Below are positions 1 to 8,640 of a stretch of DNA of 38,251 bases, piece after piece (the stretch's first letter is position 1; each line of letters starts with the position of its first letter). A program made the position numbers and the translations under genes. Source of the stretch: Dehalococcoidia bacterium (GTDB taxonomy: Bacteria > Chloroflexota > Dehalococcoidia > SHYB01 > SHYL01); contig SHYL01000007.1 in NCBI GenBank assembly GCA_009692825.1, positions 1 through 38,251 of the forward strand, written 5' to 3'. Under the pieces are notes generated by a model. The model made no database searches and had not been told where the DNA came from. It saw only the letters and a list, made by a program, of their open reading frames with translations.

Positions 1-1
1 A

Positions 2-483
2 GACAAAAAGATCAAACTACTTTATGTAGAAAACCTCCACGCAAAAATTTACATAAATGATTCTTCCACAATCATCAGCTCTATGAATCTCCTGAGTCCT
101 CCAGCAAAAATTCCATTGAGATAGCTTTCAGAGTTCTAGACAAGCAACATGAAAAAGAAATCAAAGACTACGTCTTCCTAACCTTAGTAAAACTAGCTAA
201 AAGTCCTAATGATTTGATTAGCTCTCATTCGGTTAATCACCCTCCTGTCAATTACGCAGTAAAACCCAAATTGAATACCAGTGCATTAGGAGTTTGTATT
301 CGCTGGGGAGAGCAGATTAAGTTAGACCCAAGCAAAACCTTCTGTAGAAGTTGTTACGATTCCTGGGCTCAATATGAAAATGAAGATTAAGAAGAAGAAT
401 TCTGCCATATTTGCGGCAAAAGAGCCGACGTCTCTTTTGCCAAGCCGCTCTGTCGCTCGTGCTACATTGTTTCTACCAAGTAG
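2..483 (+). pseudogene. Decayed phospholipase-D-like nuclease with C-terminal zinc ribbons (3' part, cut by window edge)
   Basis: Two reading frames join into one recognisable protein. Positions 2-124 encode a PLD second half-site: LHAKIYIND followed by SSMNL, matching the HxK...N core. From 82 a shifted frame continues with YESPESSSKNSIEIAF and runs to a zinc-ribbon tail with FCRSCY, then FCHICGK and PLCRSCY, ending at TAG 481-483. There are three lesions: a frameshift near 79-90, a TAA at 388-390 where relatives usually have Tyr, and Trp (TGG 304-306) where the first zinc knuckle should read CIRC. The family assignment comes from recalled relatives of the layout PLD domain plus two Cys4 knuckles. 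The 5' half lies outside the window. Sequencing error could explain one lesion but hardly all three. Confident on family, fairly confident on inactivation. Confidence 0.72.
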
Positions 484-498
484 TCTTAGCTGAAATAA

Positions 499-525
499 AA
501 AAGGCGCGTCTTAGACCCGCCTTTT
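499..525. terminator. Bidirectional intrinsic terminator between PLD remnant and fumarase
   Basis: The stem AAAAGGCG/CGCCTTTT continues past one C-C mismatch into GTC/GAC around a TTA loop. The A run on the left and T run on the right give a U tract in either direction. It lies 15 bp after the PLD remnant and 14 bp after the fumarase stop on the other strand, so it can serve both converging units. Confidence 0.8.
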
Positions 526-539
526 ACTCGCAATATTTC

Positions 540-1961
540 TCAACCACCGCCGCCAGCGCCTTTGGCTCCCGGCTCAGTCATCTTGGCAGGATTCAATATC
601 TCCACCAGCTCCTGGTCTGTGAGCTTCGTTTTCTCTTTGGCTACTTCCTTGATCGTCTTACCGTTCTTAGAGGCGGTCTTGGCAATATCCGCCGCAATAT
701 CGTAGCCAACCACCGGGGCAAGCGCCGTAGCCATCATCAGGCCTCGCTCGACCATATCCGGGCCTTTGGTCGTAGCGGTTATGCCCTTCACGCACTGCTC
801 GCTGAAGTTGGCGGATGCAGCGCCAAGCAAACTTACCGACTGAAGCAGGTTATAAGTGCCTACAGGCCACATCATATTCAATTCGAAGTAGCTGCCCTGG
901 CCCGCAACGCCTACAGTTACGTCATTGCCAATCACCTGGGCGCATGCCTGAATCAACGCTTCCGCTATAACAGGGTTCACTTTGCCCGGCATAATCGAGC
1001 TTCCTGGCTGTACCTCTGGAAGGTTCAACTCGCCGATGCCAGCGCGTGGGCCTGAACCCATCCAGCGTATGTCATTGGCGACTTTCATAAGACTTACGCT
1101 TACGGTCCTGAGTCGACCGCTGGCGTCAACCATGGCATCCATGGTTGCCTGCGCCTGGAAATGGTGCTTTGTCTCCTTGATGTCGGCGCCAAGAACCTGG
1201 CTCATCACCTTGCAGACGCGGCTTGAAAATTCTGCGTGAGTGTTTATTCCTGTGCCAACGGCAGTCCCGCCGAGCGCTACGTCTGAAAGCTGGGCGATCG
1301 CCTCCTTAGAGCGCGATATGGAAAGTTCAACCTGGCTTGCGAAGCCTTCGAATTCCTGTCCAAGCCTTATCGGTGTAGCGTCCTGAAGGTGAGTGCGGCC
1401 TGTCTTAACTATCGGCCAGAATTCCTTCGCTTTCATCTTCAATGAAGCGTGGAGGCCATCGAGAGCCGGGAGCAGCTCCTTTTTGATGGCGGTGACAGCC
1501 GCAAGGTGCGAAGCAGTCGGTATAACATCGTTTGAAGACTGGCCCATGTTCACATGGTCGTTGGGGTGAACAAGCTTCTGTCCCAGCTTACCGCCAAGTA
1601 TCTCAGTGGCCCTGTTAGCTATGATTTCGTTGGCATTCATATTAGTAGAAGTGCCGGAGCCGGTCTGATAAATATCCACTACGAAATGTGAATCGAACTT
1701 GCCGTCCATCACTTCCTGAGCAGCTTTAACGACAGCGTCGCAAATCTTCTTATCGAGCAAACCCAGATCCATGTTTACCTTTGCCGCGGATTGCTTGATG
1801 AGGGCTAGCGCATAAATAAAGCTGCGTGGATACCGTGCCGTGCTTATTGGGAAATTCAGTACCGCCCGCTGTGTAGAGGCGCCGTAATAGGCATCCGCCG
1901 GCACCTGCATAGGGCCCATGCTGTCTGATTCCGTTCTGGTCTTAATCTCATGGTTATTCAT
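540..1961 (-). CDS. fumC: Class II fumarate hydratase
   Basis: Cytosolic TCA-cycle enzyme converting fumarate to L-malate without an iron-sulfur cluster; homotetramer in the family. At 473 aa it has normal length. Visible signatures are TGSGTSTNMN (100-109), HPNDHVNMGQSSND (132-145), GRTHLQDATP with the catalytic His at 191, GGTAVGTGIN (231-240) and the superfamily loop GSSIMPGKVNP (320-330) carrying the mobile catalytic Ser. Fumarase is favoured over aspartase by the HLQDATPIRLGQE and GGTAVGTGIN context. A GTG at 1967 is in frame but overlaps the AAAGGAG ribosome site. The ATG at 1961, 5 nt after that site, is therefore chosen. The last residues are a short Gly tail. The gene stands alone and diverges from the kinase gene. 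Confidence 0.95.
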   Translation of the reverse strand: MNNHEIKTRTESDSMGPMQVPADAYYGASTQRAVLNFPISTARYPRSFIYALALIKQSAAKVNMDLGLLDKKICDAVVKAAQEVMDGKFDSHFVVDIYQTGSGTSTNMNANEIIANRATEILGGKLGQKLVHPNDHVNMGQSSNDVIPTASHLAAVTAIKKELLPALDGLHASLKMKAKEFWPIVKTGRTHLQDATPIRLGQEFEGFASQVELSISRSKEAIAQLSDVALGGTAVGTGINTHAEFSSRVCKVMSQVLGADIKETKHHFQAQATMDAMVDASGRLRTVSVSLMKVANDIRWMGSGPRAGIGELNLPEVQPGSSIMPGKVNPVIAEALIQACAQVIGNDVTVGVAGQGSYFELNMMWPVGTYNLLQSVSLLGAASANFSEQCVKGITATTKGPDMVERGLMMATALAPVVGYDIAADIAKTASKNGKTIKEVAKEKTKLTDQELVEILNPAKMTEPGAKGAGGGG

Positions 1962-2005
1962 GGTCACTCCTTTAAATCACGGATGCAATAAAAGAAATTT
2001 ACTTA

Positions 2006-2014
2006 TGTTATATT
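2006..2014 (+). promoter_or_regulatory. Candidate extended -10 for the kinase-propeller gene
   Basis: TGT followed by TATATT forms an extended -10 (TGn-TATATT), about 66 bp before the ATG at 2081. No convincing -35 is present, as is common for extended -10 promoters. It overlaps the leader of the divergent fumC transcript. Confidence 0.35.
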
Positions 2015-2045
2015 TACGGGCAGCAGAGCCGTCTTAAGCCATACG

Positions 2046-2051
2046 ATTATA
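2046..2051 (-). promoter_or_regulatory. Candidate -10 box for fumC
   Basis: On the minus strand the hexamer is an exact TATAAT, about 85 bp before the fumC ATG. No good -35 hexamer is visible at 16-18 bp, so this rests on the -10 alone. It lies only 30 bp from the start of the divergent kinase gene. Confidence 0.35.
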
Positions 2052-2080
2052 TCCAAACCTTCTACAAAGATTAGGCCTTC

Positions 2081-4297
2081 ATGAGTTCTCCTACCACTAA
2101 ATTTATAGGGCGTTTTCAAATCGTTGATGCTTTTGTATCGACAAGCCTTGCTTCTTCATATAAAGCTCTCGATCCAAAAACAAACGAATATGTAACTCTC
2201 AAGGTGCTCCGCCCTCACTTTTTTGAAGACAACGCTACTGCGGACAAATTCAAACAGACATTGCTTTCGTATGCACAGGTTGGGCATGACAACATAGCGA
2301 AAATTTTCGAGGTTGGTCAAGAGGGCAACGAGTTATGGGTATCCAGGGCTAACGTACCGTTTGATTCCCTGCGCCACCTCAAACTGCCGGCCGCAAAGGC
2401 AGAAGTAACAAGAATCATAGGACAAGTAGCAAATACCCTTGATTATTTGCATAGCCTCGAGAGAGTTCACGGCGATATCAAGCTCAGTAACATCTTCTTT
2501 GACGGGTCTAAGGTAGTCGTCACAGACCACGGCATGATAGCTGCAATCGAGCACCTGCCTCCGCTCATAAAAGCAACGTTGAACACACCACAGCCCGTAT
2601 TTGCGGCTCCTGAATTTACACAGCGCGGCAAGCTAGGCGTAGCCTCAGACATTTATGCCTGTGGAGTGCTCGCGTTCAATCTATTGACGGGCGAGCCCCC
2701 GTATTACGCAACAGATTCATCTTCGATGCTCGCCAAACAGCTGACGAAAGATCCCCAGAGACCTTCTGAGCTGGCGCCGTGGCTGACGTTTGCCGTCGAC
2801 GAAGTCATACTCAGCGCGATAAGTATAGAACCTAGCAGGCGGCAGAAAAGCGCCGGAGCGTTTGCAGAAGAACTCCGTAACGCCCTAGAAACCGTTACAT
2901 GGCCGAGCCCAGTTTTGTTAACTGCGACAGAGCACGTATCACAATCCCATACGCCTGCTGCAACCCTGGCAATGGCCTCGGCTGAACTAGCAGGCGGCTC
3001 AGTAACTACCCGGAATATTCTGATCCGTCTCAAAAGGATAAATAGGAAGAAGCTGATACGGAACAGTCTTATTACTATAGCTTCCTTAACGATATTAGTC
3101 GGAGTCTGGCTTCTATATGACATAGTCGGCTTGCCCAAATCCGCTGTCCATCCTTCTACCACGATAACGGCGGCATATTCGAAGGGAGAATGGCCCAGCT
3201 TCCTTGGCGGCCCTACTCACACAGGTTTTATCCCAGAAGCGACGGCCCCTATTAAGGGAAAGGTTAAATGGAGCTTTGTCACCGGCGACAAACTTTCAGC
3301 TGAGCCAATCATCGCTAACGGAACAGTCTTTCTCGCAACGACTGATAAAAGAGTCGTAGCGCTTGACCCTAAGGATGGCAGCGTCAAATGGGAATATAAG
3401 AAGGGGACAGGGCCGATCGATTCCACCCCTTCAGTGGCTGACGGCAAGGTATATTTCGGCCTCCGCGATGGAAGAATAATCGTCCTTAATGCGAACGACG
3501 GAACCACAGCCTGGGTATACCAAACTGACGGGTACATATTTACTCCTCCAACAGTCGATAAAGGAGTCCTTTATATTGGAAGCGGCGATAACAATCTTTA
3601 CGCACTTGACGCAGCGACAGGAAAAAAGCTGTGGACATTCAATAGCGGTAGCTCAATCGCCGGGGCAGCGACTGTAAATAATGGAATAGTGGCGATTTCG
3701 TCGTGGGACGGAGCCATGTACCTTCTGGACGCAGATACAGGCAAGAAACGACTCAGGTATGTGCTGCCAGCCATATCATCCGGCTCGCTTCTGATAGTCG
3801 GAGACACCGTTTATTCCGGAAGCGCACGAAGCAGAAGGAACACACTCTATTCAATTGATTTGCAAGTGAGTGAGATCCGTACAGAGCGATGGGTGCGCAG
3901 ATTTCTTATTCAACTATCAGTGTGGGGACTGGTAGACTATCCCGCCATAAAAGGCACCCGCTGGGCGGTTCGTCTCTCTGAACCAACAACCTGGCTTACG
4001 GCAGCCGATGACAAAATCTACGGGCTCAGTCAACAGGGGACTTTATTTACCTGGGACGCCGCAACGGGCAAGGAATTAAGCAAGAAAAAACTCGCAGACC
4101 GGGCGGATTCCTTACCCTTGGTGGTAGGCAACACAGTTTATGCAGCAACCTGGTTTGGAGACCTGTATGCTTTTGACAGGACATCAGGGAACCAGGTTAT
4201 GAAAATGCAGTTAAACGAATCCATAACAGTCCCTCCAGCATTCGCAGGAGATACCTTATATATAGCGGCTGGCAACACACTCTATGCGATCGAATAA
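2081..4297 (+). CDS. Membrane-anchored Ser/Thr-kinase-like protein with extracytoplasmic PQQ-type beta-propeller
   Basis: A 738-aa predicted receptor. Residues 10-270 form a kinase-like domain: VTLKVL with the ATP-binding Lys at 41, HGD in place of HRD (130-132, Asp132 kept), Asn137, DHG in place of DFG (149-151), APE (176-178) and DIYACGVLAFNLLTG. The Gly-rich loop has lost the GxGxxG glycines and no clear helix-C Glu is seen, so activity is uncertain. One hydrophobic helix spans about 328-348, after a Lys/Arg-rich stretch that implies an N-in orientation. Residues 370-738 hold PQQ/BamB-like blades with repeated LYALDAATGKKLW-type motifs. By analogy with PknD-type proteins, the propeller would sense or scaffold outside and the kinase domain would signal inside. 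It stands alone, with no phosphatase or substrate gene beside it. Domain calls are firm; function is inferred. Confidence 0.88.
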   Translation: MSSPTTKFIGRFQIVDAFVSTSLASSYKALDPKTNEYVTLKVLRPHFFEDNATADKFKQTLLSYAQVGHDNIAKIFEVGQEGNELWVSRANVPFDSLRHLKLPAAKAEVTRIIGQVANTLDYLHSLERVHGDIKLSNIFFDGSKVVVTDHGMIAAIEHLPPLIKATLNTPQPVFAAPEFTQRGKLGVASDIYACGVLAFNLLTGEPPYYATDSSSMLAKQLTKDPQRPSELAPWLTFAVDEVILSAISIEPSRRQKSAGAFAEELRNALETVTWPSPVLLTATEHVSQSHTPAATLAMASAELAGGSVTTRNILIRLKRINRKKLIRNSLITIASLTILVGVWLLYDIVGLPKSAVHPSTTITAAYSKGEWPSFLGGPTHTGFIPEATAPIKGKVKWSFVTGDKLSAEPIIANGTVFLATTDKRVVALDPKDGSVKWEYKKGTGPIDSTPSVADGKVYFGLRDGRIIVLNANDGTTAWVYQTDGYIFTPPTVDKGVLYIGSGDNNLYALDAATGKKLWTFNSGSSIAGAATVNNGIVAISSWDGAMYLLDADTGKKRLRYVLPAISSGSLLIVGDTVYSGSARSRRNTLYSIDLQVSEIRTERWVRRFLIQLSVWGLVDYPAIKGTRWAVRLSEPTTWLTAADDKIYGLSQQGTLFTWDAATGKELSKKKLADRADSLPLVVGNTVYAATWFGDLYAFDRTSGNQVMKMQLNESITVPPAFAGDTLYIAAGNTLYAIE

Positions 4298-4314
4298 CAG
4301 ATAAGAATGTAACC

Positions 4315-4343
4315 TTGACACATTTACACCCCATTGGTAAACT
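4315..4343 (+). promoter_or_regulatory. Main sigma-70-type promoter of the ribosomal protein cluster
   Basis: TTGACA (4315-4320), a 17-bp spacer and TAAACT (4338-4343) form a near-consensus housekeeping promoter. It leaves a leader of about 65 nt before rpsL and begins 18 bp after the upstream gene ends. It is the strongest promoter-like match I saw in the window, as expected for ribosomal genes. Confidence 0.8.
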
Positions 4344-4416
4344 TTCCAAGCGTTTGTTTCACCAGGCCATACCTTTGTCCTATTTTTAATCCCTGGAGCG
4401 ATCAAACAATATAAGT

Positions 4417-4884
4417 ATGCCAACAATTAACCAATTAATCCGCAAAGGGCGGACAAAAACATTCAGAAAGGGCAAGGCGCCTGCTCTTAACTTCGGAGTG
4501 AATAACCTGAAGAATAAGAAGGTGACCCACGTCAACTCACCGCAGAAACGCGGTGTTTGCACAGTCGTGAGAACGATGACGCCCAAGAAGCCGAATTCAG
4601 CTCTGCGAAAGATCGCTAGGGTCCGGCTCACCAACGGAATAGAGGTCACGGCCTACATTCCCGGTGAAGGCCACACACTGCAGGAACATTCCGTAGTGTT
4701 GATCAGGGGCGGCCGCGTTCCTGACTTGCCCGGTGTTCGATATCACATAGTAAGAGGCACACTCGACTCAACCGGCGTGCAGAACCGCAAGCAGGGTCGC
4801 AGCAGGTATGGGGCCAAGAGAGGTAAAGGCGCTGGCGGCGCTGCACCGGCAGCCGCAAAGGCTCCAGCCGCAGCAGCAACATGA
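4417..4884 (+). CDS. rpsL: 30S ribosomal protein S12
   Basis: Decoding-centre protein of the small subunit. At 155 aa it exceeds the usual 124-140. It has the 14-residue insertion of the long S12 type before SPQKRGVC and a C-terminal Gly/Ala/Pro tail ([18 protein letters not shown]). The [11 protein letters not shown] loop is intact. The second decoding loop reads [13 protein letters not shown]. Pro102 stands where E. coli has Lys88, a residue whose changes affect streptomycin response and decoding accuracy; the neighbouring Asp is kept. It is the first gene of the cluster, followed by a 111-nt gap before rpsG. Confidence 0.97.
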   Translation: MPTINQLIRKGRTKTFRKGKAPALNFGVNNLKNKKVTHVNSPQKRGVCTVVRTMTPKKPNSALRKIARVRLTNGIEVTAYIPGEGHTLQEHSVVLIRGGRVPDLPGVRYHIVRGTLDSTGVQNRKQGRSRYGAKRGKGAGGAAPAAAKAPAAAAT

Positions 4885-4995
4885 TCTCCTAAAACTCAAG
4901 CACGTTTCTTAGGGGGTCCTCACTCCATCGCTAGTAACGATGCTCCACGAAACTAAAGACGGAATCCTTTTGTCCTAAAAGAAAGAGCGCACAAG
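4885..4995 (+). promoter_or_regulatory. rpsL-rpsG intercistronic region with hairpin, possible S7 feedback site
   Basis: This is the longest gap in the cluster (111 nt). It holds CATCG (4926-4930) and CGATG (4938-4942) around a 7-nt loop, enclosed by GTTTC (4904-4908) and GAAAC (4949-4953). In E. coli, S7 represses its own translation by binding the rpsL-rpsG spacer, so a similar role is plausible. The pairing is short and no homology to the E. coli site was established. Confidence 0.35.
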
Positions 4996-5466
4996 ATGTC
5001 AAGGAAAAGAACAGCTGAAAAGAGACCTCTCCCACCTGATGCTAGGTATCAGAATGCTGACCTGTCCAGATTCATCAATAAGGTCATGCTCAACGGAAAG
5101 AAATCCGTAGCTGAGGGCATCGTTTATGACGCGATGGTCAAGATTGAGACTGAGACGAAGAAAAACCCGATGGACACTTTCGACCTTGCGATCAAAAACA
5201 GCACGCCGATGCTCCAGGTCAAGCCCCGCCGCGTAGGTGGAGCGACATATCAGATTCCGGTAGAGATTCCACCCAACAGGCGCCTTTCACTGTCCATGCG
5301 CTGGCTGATAAATGCAGCCCGCGACCGGAAGGGCAAGCCAATGGCTGAAAAGCTGGCTTCAGAGTTGATAGATGCTTCAAGAGGACAAGGCTCGGCAGTT
5401 AAAAGAAAAGAAGATCTACACAAAATGGCTGAGGCAAACAAGGCCTTCGTTCATTTCAGATATTAA
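4996..5466 (+). CDS. rpsG: 30S ribosomal protein S7
   Basis: Primary 16S rRNA-binding protein of the 30S head that helps form the mRNA exit channel. The 156 aa match the usual length, starting MSRKR and including the conserved [24 protein letters not shown] and [11 protein letters not shown] segments. It ends AFVHFRY, the normal bacterial terminus. It lies between the rpsL spacer, a possible autoregulatory target, and fusA, 23 nt away. Nothing unusual was seen in the protein. Confidence 0.97.
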   Translation: MSRKRTAEKRPLPPDARYQNADLSRFINKVMLNGKKSVAEGIVYDAMVKIETETKKNPMDTFDLAIKNSTPMLQVKPRRVGGATYQIPVEIPPNRRLSLSMRWLINAARDRKGKPMAEKLASELIDASRGQGSAVKRKEDLHKMAEANKAFVHFRY

Positions 5467-5489
5467 TAGCACCAAGGAATCACTTAGCA

Positions 5490-7580
5490 ATGGAACTACC
5501 ACTAGACAAAGTAAGAAATATCGGCTTCATAGCCCACATAGACGCTGGCAAGACCACCGTCAGCGAACGCGTGCTTTTTTATACAGGCCGCACGCATAAG
5601 ATTGGCGACGTAGATGACGGCAATACCGTGATGGACTGGATGGACCAGGAAAAAGAACGCGGTATCACAATCACGTCCGCCGCAATCACAACCGAGTGGA
5701 AAAACTACCGTATCAACGTTATTGACACGCCTGGCCACGTCGACTTTACGGCAGAAGTAGAGCGAAGCCTGAGAGTACTTGATGGCGGCGTAGTTGTATT
5801 TGACGCAGTGGCAGGTGTCCAGCCTCAGTCAGAAACAGTGTGGCGCCAGGCTGATAAGTATGGCGTACCCCGTATTTGCTTTGTGAATAAGATGGACCGC
5901 ACCGGCGCGGATTTCGCCAGGACCGTCAAAACGATAGTCGACAGATTAGGCGCACGCCCCGTTCCTATCCAGATACCGATAGGCGCCGAGTCAGCGCTCG
6001 AAGGTGTAGTCGACCTCATGGAGCAAAAGGCTTACCTCTTCAAGCTGAAAGAAAACAGTAAAGAGACGACGATGGTAGAAGCTCCCATACCGGACTCAGT
6101 CAAGAAAATGGCTAAGGAATACCGCGAGACGATGATTGAGCGCATAGCCGAGACTGATGACAAGCTCTCCGGCGATTTCCTCGAAGGCAAGGCTATCTCA
6201 AACGCAGATTTGAAAGCGGCTTTGAGGAGAGCCTGCATATCTAACATCCTGGTTCCTGTTGTCTGCGGAAGTGCCCTGAAGAATGTAGCCGTTCAGCCAA
6301 TGCTGGACGCAGTACTTGATTATCTTCCATCCCCATTAGACGTGCGCGACGTCAAAGGCATTGATGTTAAAACCGGAGGGGTAGCAGAACGAAAGCCAAA
6401 GTTAGACGAACCCTTTGCAGCCCTGGCCTTCAAAGTAGTTACGGACCCCTTTGTAGGCAGACTGGTGTTCTTCAGGGTCTACTCTGGAGTCATCAAGGCT
6501 GGTTCCCAGGTTTCTAATTCGACAAAAGACATAAAAGAGCGCGTTGGCCGTTTACTGCAGATGCACGCTAACCGCCGTGAGGAGATTACTGAGATTTCGG
6601 CCGGCCATATTGCTGCCGCAGTTGGACTCAAGAATACATTCACTGGCGATACCCTTTGCGATTTGAACAACGAGATAATCCTCGAATCGATCAAGTTCCC
6701 AGAACCTGTACTGGCAGTCGCGATTGAGCCAAAGACTCAGGCTGACCAGGAGAAGTTATCTTACGCTCTCACAAAGCTTTCTGATGAAGATCCAACCTTC
6801 ATTGTTAAGCAGGACTCTGAGACTAATCAGACCATAATCGCCGGTATGGGTGAGCTGCACCTAGAAGTACTCGTCGAGCGCATGCGCCGCGAGTTCAAAG
6901 TGGAAGCGAACGTAGGCGCACCTCAAGTCGCTTACCGAGAAGCTATCACAGGAACCGCAAAAGCCCAGGGCAAGTTCGTCAGGCAGACAGGCGGCCACGG
7001 CCAGTACGGTGACGTATGGTTGGAAGTACGGCCTGGGGAAAAGGGTTCTGGCGTGATATTTGAGAACAAGGTCGTCGGCGGCACGGTTCCCAAAGAGTTC
7101 GTCTCACCTATTGAGAAGGGTGTGAAGGAAGCAGCACAAAACGGTGTCATAGCAGGTTACCCGTTGGTAGACATCAAGGTAATCCTATATGATGGCAGCT
7201 CACACCCGGTGGACTCCAGTGAAATGGCGTTTAAGATGGCAGGCTCCATCGCCCTTAAAGAGGCAGTAAGAAGAGCCAAACCTGTAATACTTGAGCCGAT
7301 AATGCTGATGGAAGTCGTAACACCGGGCAATTTCATGGGCGATATAATGGGCGATATCAACTCGAGGAGAGGGAAAATCCTAAACCTTGAGGGTCTGAAC
7401 GACACACAGATAATCAAGGCCCACGTGCCATTGTCTGAGCTATTCGGCTATGCCACCGCCATGAGAAGCATGACGCAGGGCAGGGCAACACATTCGATTG
7501 AGTTCAGTCACTACGAGCCGGTACCACATTCGATAGCAGAGAAGATAACAACCGCGAAAGGCGTAGCAGTCAATGGCTAA
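5490..7580 (+). CDS. fusA: Translation elongation factor G
   Basis: GTPase that drives ribosomal translocation and, with RRF, recycling. The 696 aa are standard. The GTP site has AHIDAGKT (15-22), DTPGH (79-83) and NKMD (133-136), and the switch I region contains the RGITI segment. Domains II-V follow, with GMGELHLEV and the domain [11 protein letters not shown] region. In many bacteria tuf comes next; here the stop overlaps the rpsJ start by 8 nt and no EF-Tu gene is present in the window. The context favours the canonical translocase over a specialised paralogue. Confidence 0.97.
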   Translation: MELPLDKVRNIGFIAHIDAGKTTVSERVLFYTGRTHKIGDVDDGNTVMDWMDQEKERGITITSAAITTEWKNYRINVIDTPGHVDFTAEVERSLRVLDGGVVVFDAVAGVQPQSETVWRQADKYGVPRICFVNKMDRTGADFARTVKTIVDRLGARPVPIQIPIGAESALEGVVDLMEQKAYLFKLKENSKETTMVEAPIPDSVKKMAKEYRETMIERIAETDDKLSGDFLEGKAISNADLKAALRRACISNILVPVVCGSALKNVAVQPMLDAVLDYLPSPLDVRDVKGIDVKTGGVAERKPKLDEPFAALAFKVVTDPFVGRLVFFRVYSGVIKAGSQVSNSTKDIKERVGRLLQMHANRREEITEISAGHIAAAVGLKNTFTGDTLCDLNNEIILESIKFPEPVLAVAIEPKTQADQEKLSYALTKLSDEDPTFIVKQDSETNQTIIAGMGELHLEVLVERMRREFKVEANVGAPQVAYREAITGTAKAQGKFVRQTGGHGQYGDVWLEVRPGEKGSGVIFENKVVGGTVPKEFVSPIEKGVKEAAQNGVIAGYPLVDIKVILYDGSSHPVDSSEMAFKMAGSIALKEAVRRAKPVILEPIMLMEVVTPGNFMGDIMGDINSRRGKILNLEGLNDTQIIKAHVPLSELFGYATAMRSMTQGRATHSIEFSHYEPVPHSIAEKITTAKGVAVNG

Positions 7581-7881
7581 ACAAAAGATAAGAATAAGGC
7601 TGAAAGCAGCCGATTATAGGATCCTGGACCAGTCCGCTGTGCAGATCGTGGAAGCAGCTGAGAGGACAGGCGCACAGGTCGTTGGACCAGTGCCGATGCC
7701 AACGCGCGTAAGGCGATGGATCGTCAACCGCGGCGCGAACATCGATAAAGACTCACGTGAGCACTTCGAGATAAGGACTCACAAGCGCCTGATAGATATT
7801 TTGGACCCTACTTCGAAAACTATTGATTCTCTTACCAGGCTCCAGCTGCCAAACGGCGTCGATATTGAGATAAAGATTTAG
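7573..7881 (+). CDS. rpsJ: 30S ribosomal protein S10
   Basis: Small-subunit head protein that also acts as NusE in antitermination. The 102 aa are standard, with [29 protein letters not shown] and ending [10 protein letters not shown]. The ATG lies inside the end of fusA in another frame with an 8-nt overlap, suggesting translational coupling. It is the first gene of the S10 section, but no separate S10 leader exists here because the gene directly abuts fusA. Confidence 0.97.
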   Translation: MAKQKIRIRLKAADYRILDQSAVQIVEAAERTGAQVVGPVPMPTRVRRWIVNRGANIDKDSREHFEIRTHKRLIDILDPTSKTIDSLTRLQLPNGVDIEIKI

Positions 7882-7889
7882 GTGTAGCG

Positions 7890-8636
7890 ATGGGCGTTAA
7901 CGGAATAATCGGTAAAAAAATAGGCATGAGCCAGGTCTTCAAGGATGATGGGTCTCTTATCCCAGTCACCGTGATTGAGGCCGGACCTTGTACGATCACT
8001 CAGATCAAGACCAAGGAAAATGACGGCTACGATGCCGTCCAGCTTGGCTTTGAGGAAACTAAGGGTTTAAGCAAGCCTGAAGTCCGCCATCTTGCCGCGT
8101 CTAAAACGGGCCAGCTCCGCCATCTGCGTGAGTTCAATTTCAAACCGGACGACCAGATTCAGCTCGGGAATAAAGTGGACGTCACTATATTCAAAGAAGG
8201 CGAGCAGGTAGATATCACTGGTACATCCCGCGGTCTTGGATTCGCGGGTGTAGTGAAGAGACATCACTTCGCCGGCGGCCCGAAGACGCACGGCGCTTCC
8301 GACCGCACACGCGCGCCAGGATCTATCGGTTCCACTACCACACCAGGGCGCGTACTTAAGGGTCTCCGTATGGCAGGTCATATGGGTGACGAGACCATAA
8401 CAACCAGAAACCTTGAAATCATTGGGGCTGACCAGGCACACAACGCTCTCCTAATCAGAGGTGCTGTGCCAGGCGCCAAGAATGCGATCCTGGTTATTAG
8501 AATGGCACGTCAGCCACACCGCAAACATGTTCGACAGGTTGTTAAGGCAGAGGTCACGTCAAAGGGACCCGCAAGAGCGACTGCGACGGTGAAACCAGCC
8601 CCTGCGAAAGCTCCTGCGGCTCCGGCCAAGAAGTAG
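7890..8636 (+). CDS. rplC: 50S ribosomal protein L3
   Basis: Early-assembly 23S rRNA-binding protein reaching toward the peptidyl-transferase centre. Core motifs include GIIGKKIGMSQVF at the N terminus, FAGVVKRHHFAGGPKTHG and the loop RAPGSIGSTTTPGRVLKGLRMAGHMG. The 248 aa are longer than the common 205-215 because of a C-terminal tail rich in Ala, Pro and Lys (about residues 225-248). That tail resembles those on S12, S19, L13 and the N terminus of L5 here. It starts 8 nt after rpsJ. Confidence 0.96.
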   Translation: MGVNGIIGKKIGMSQVFKDDGSLIPVTVIEAGPCTITQIKTKENDGYDAVQLGFEETKGLSKPEVRHLAASKTGQLRHLREFNFKPDDQIQLGNKVDVTIFKEGEQVDITGTSRGLGFAGVVKRHHFAGGPKTHGASDRTRAPGSIGSTTTPGRVLKGLRMAGHMGDETITTRNLEIIGADQAHNALLIRGAVPGAKNAILVIRMARQPHRKHVRQVVKAEVTSKGPARATATVKPAPAKAPAAPAKK

Positions 8637-8640
8637 AGAT

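Noticed and set aside
411-1055. 214-aa plus-strand frame
   Set aside because: It runs antisense through the end of fumC, whose motifs are unambiguous, and starts inside the PLD remnant; no family features.
1962-1967. GTG start for fumC at 1967
   Set aside because: The GTG uses the last G of the AAAGGAG ribosome site; ATG 1961 is correctly spaced.
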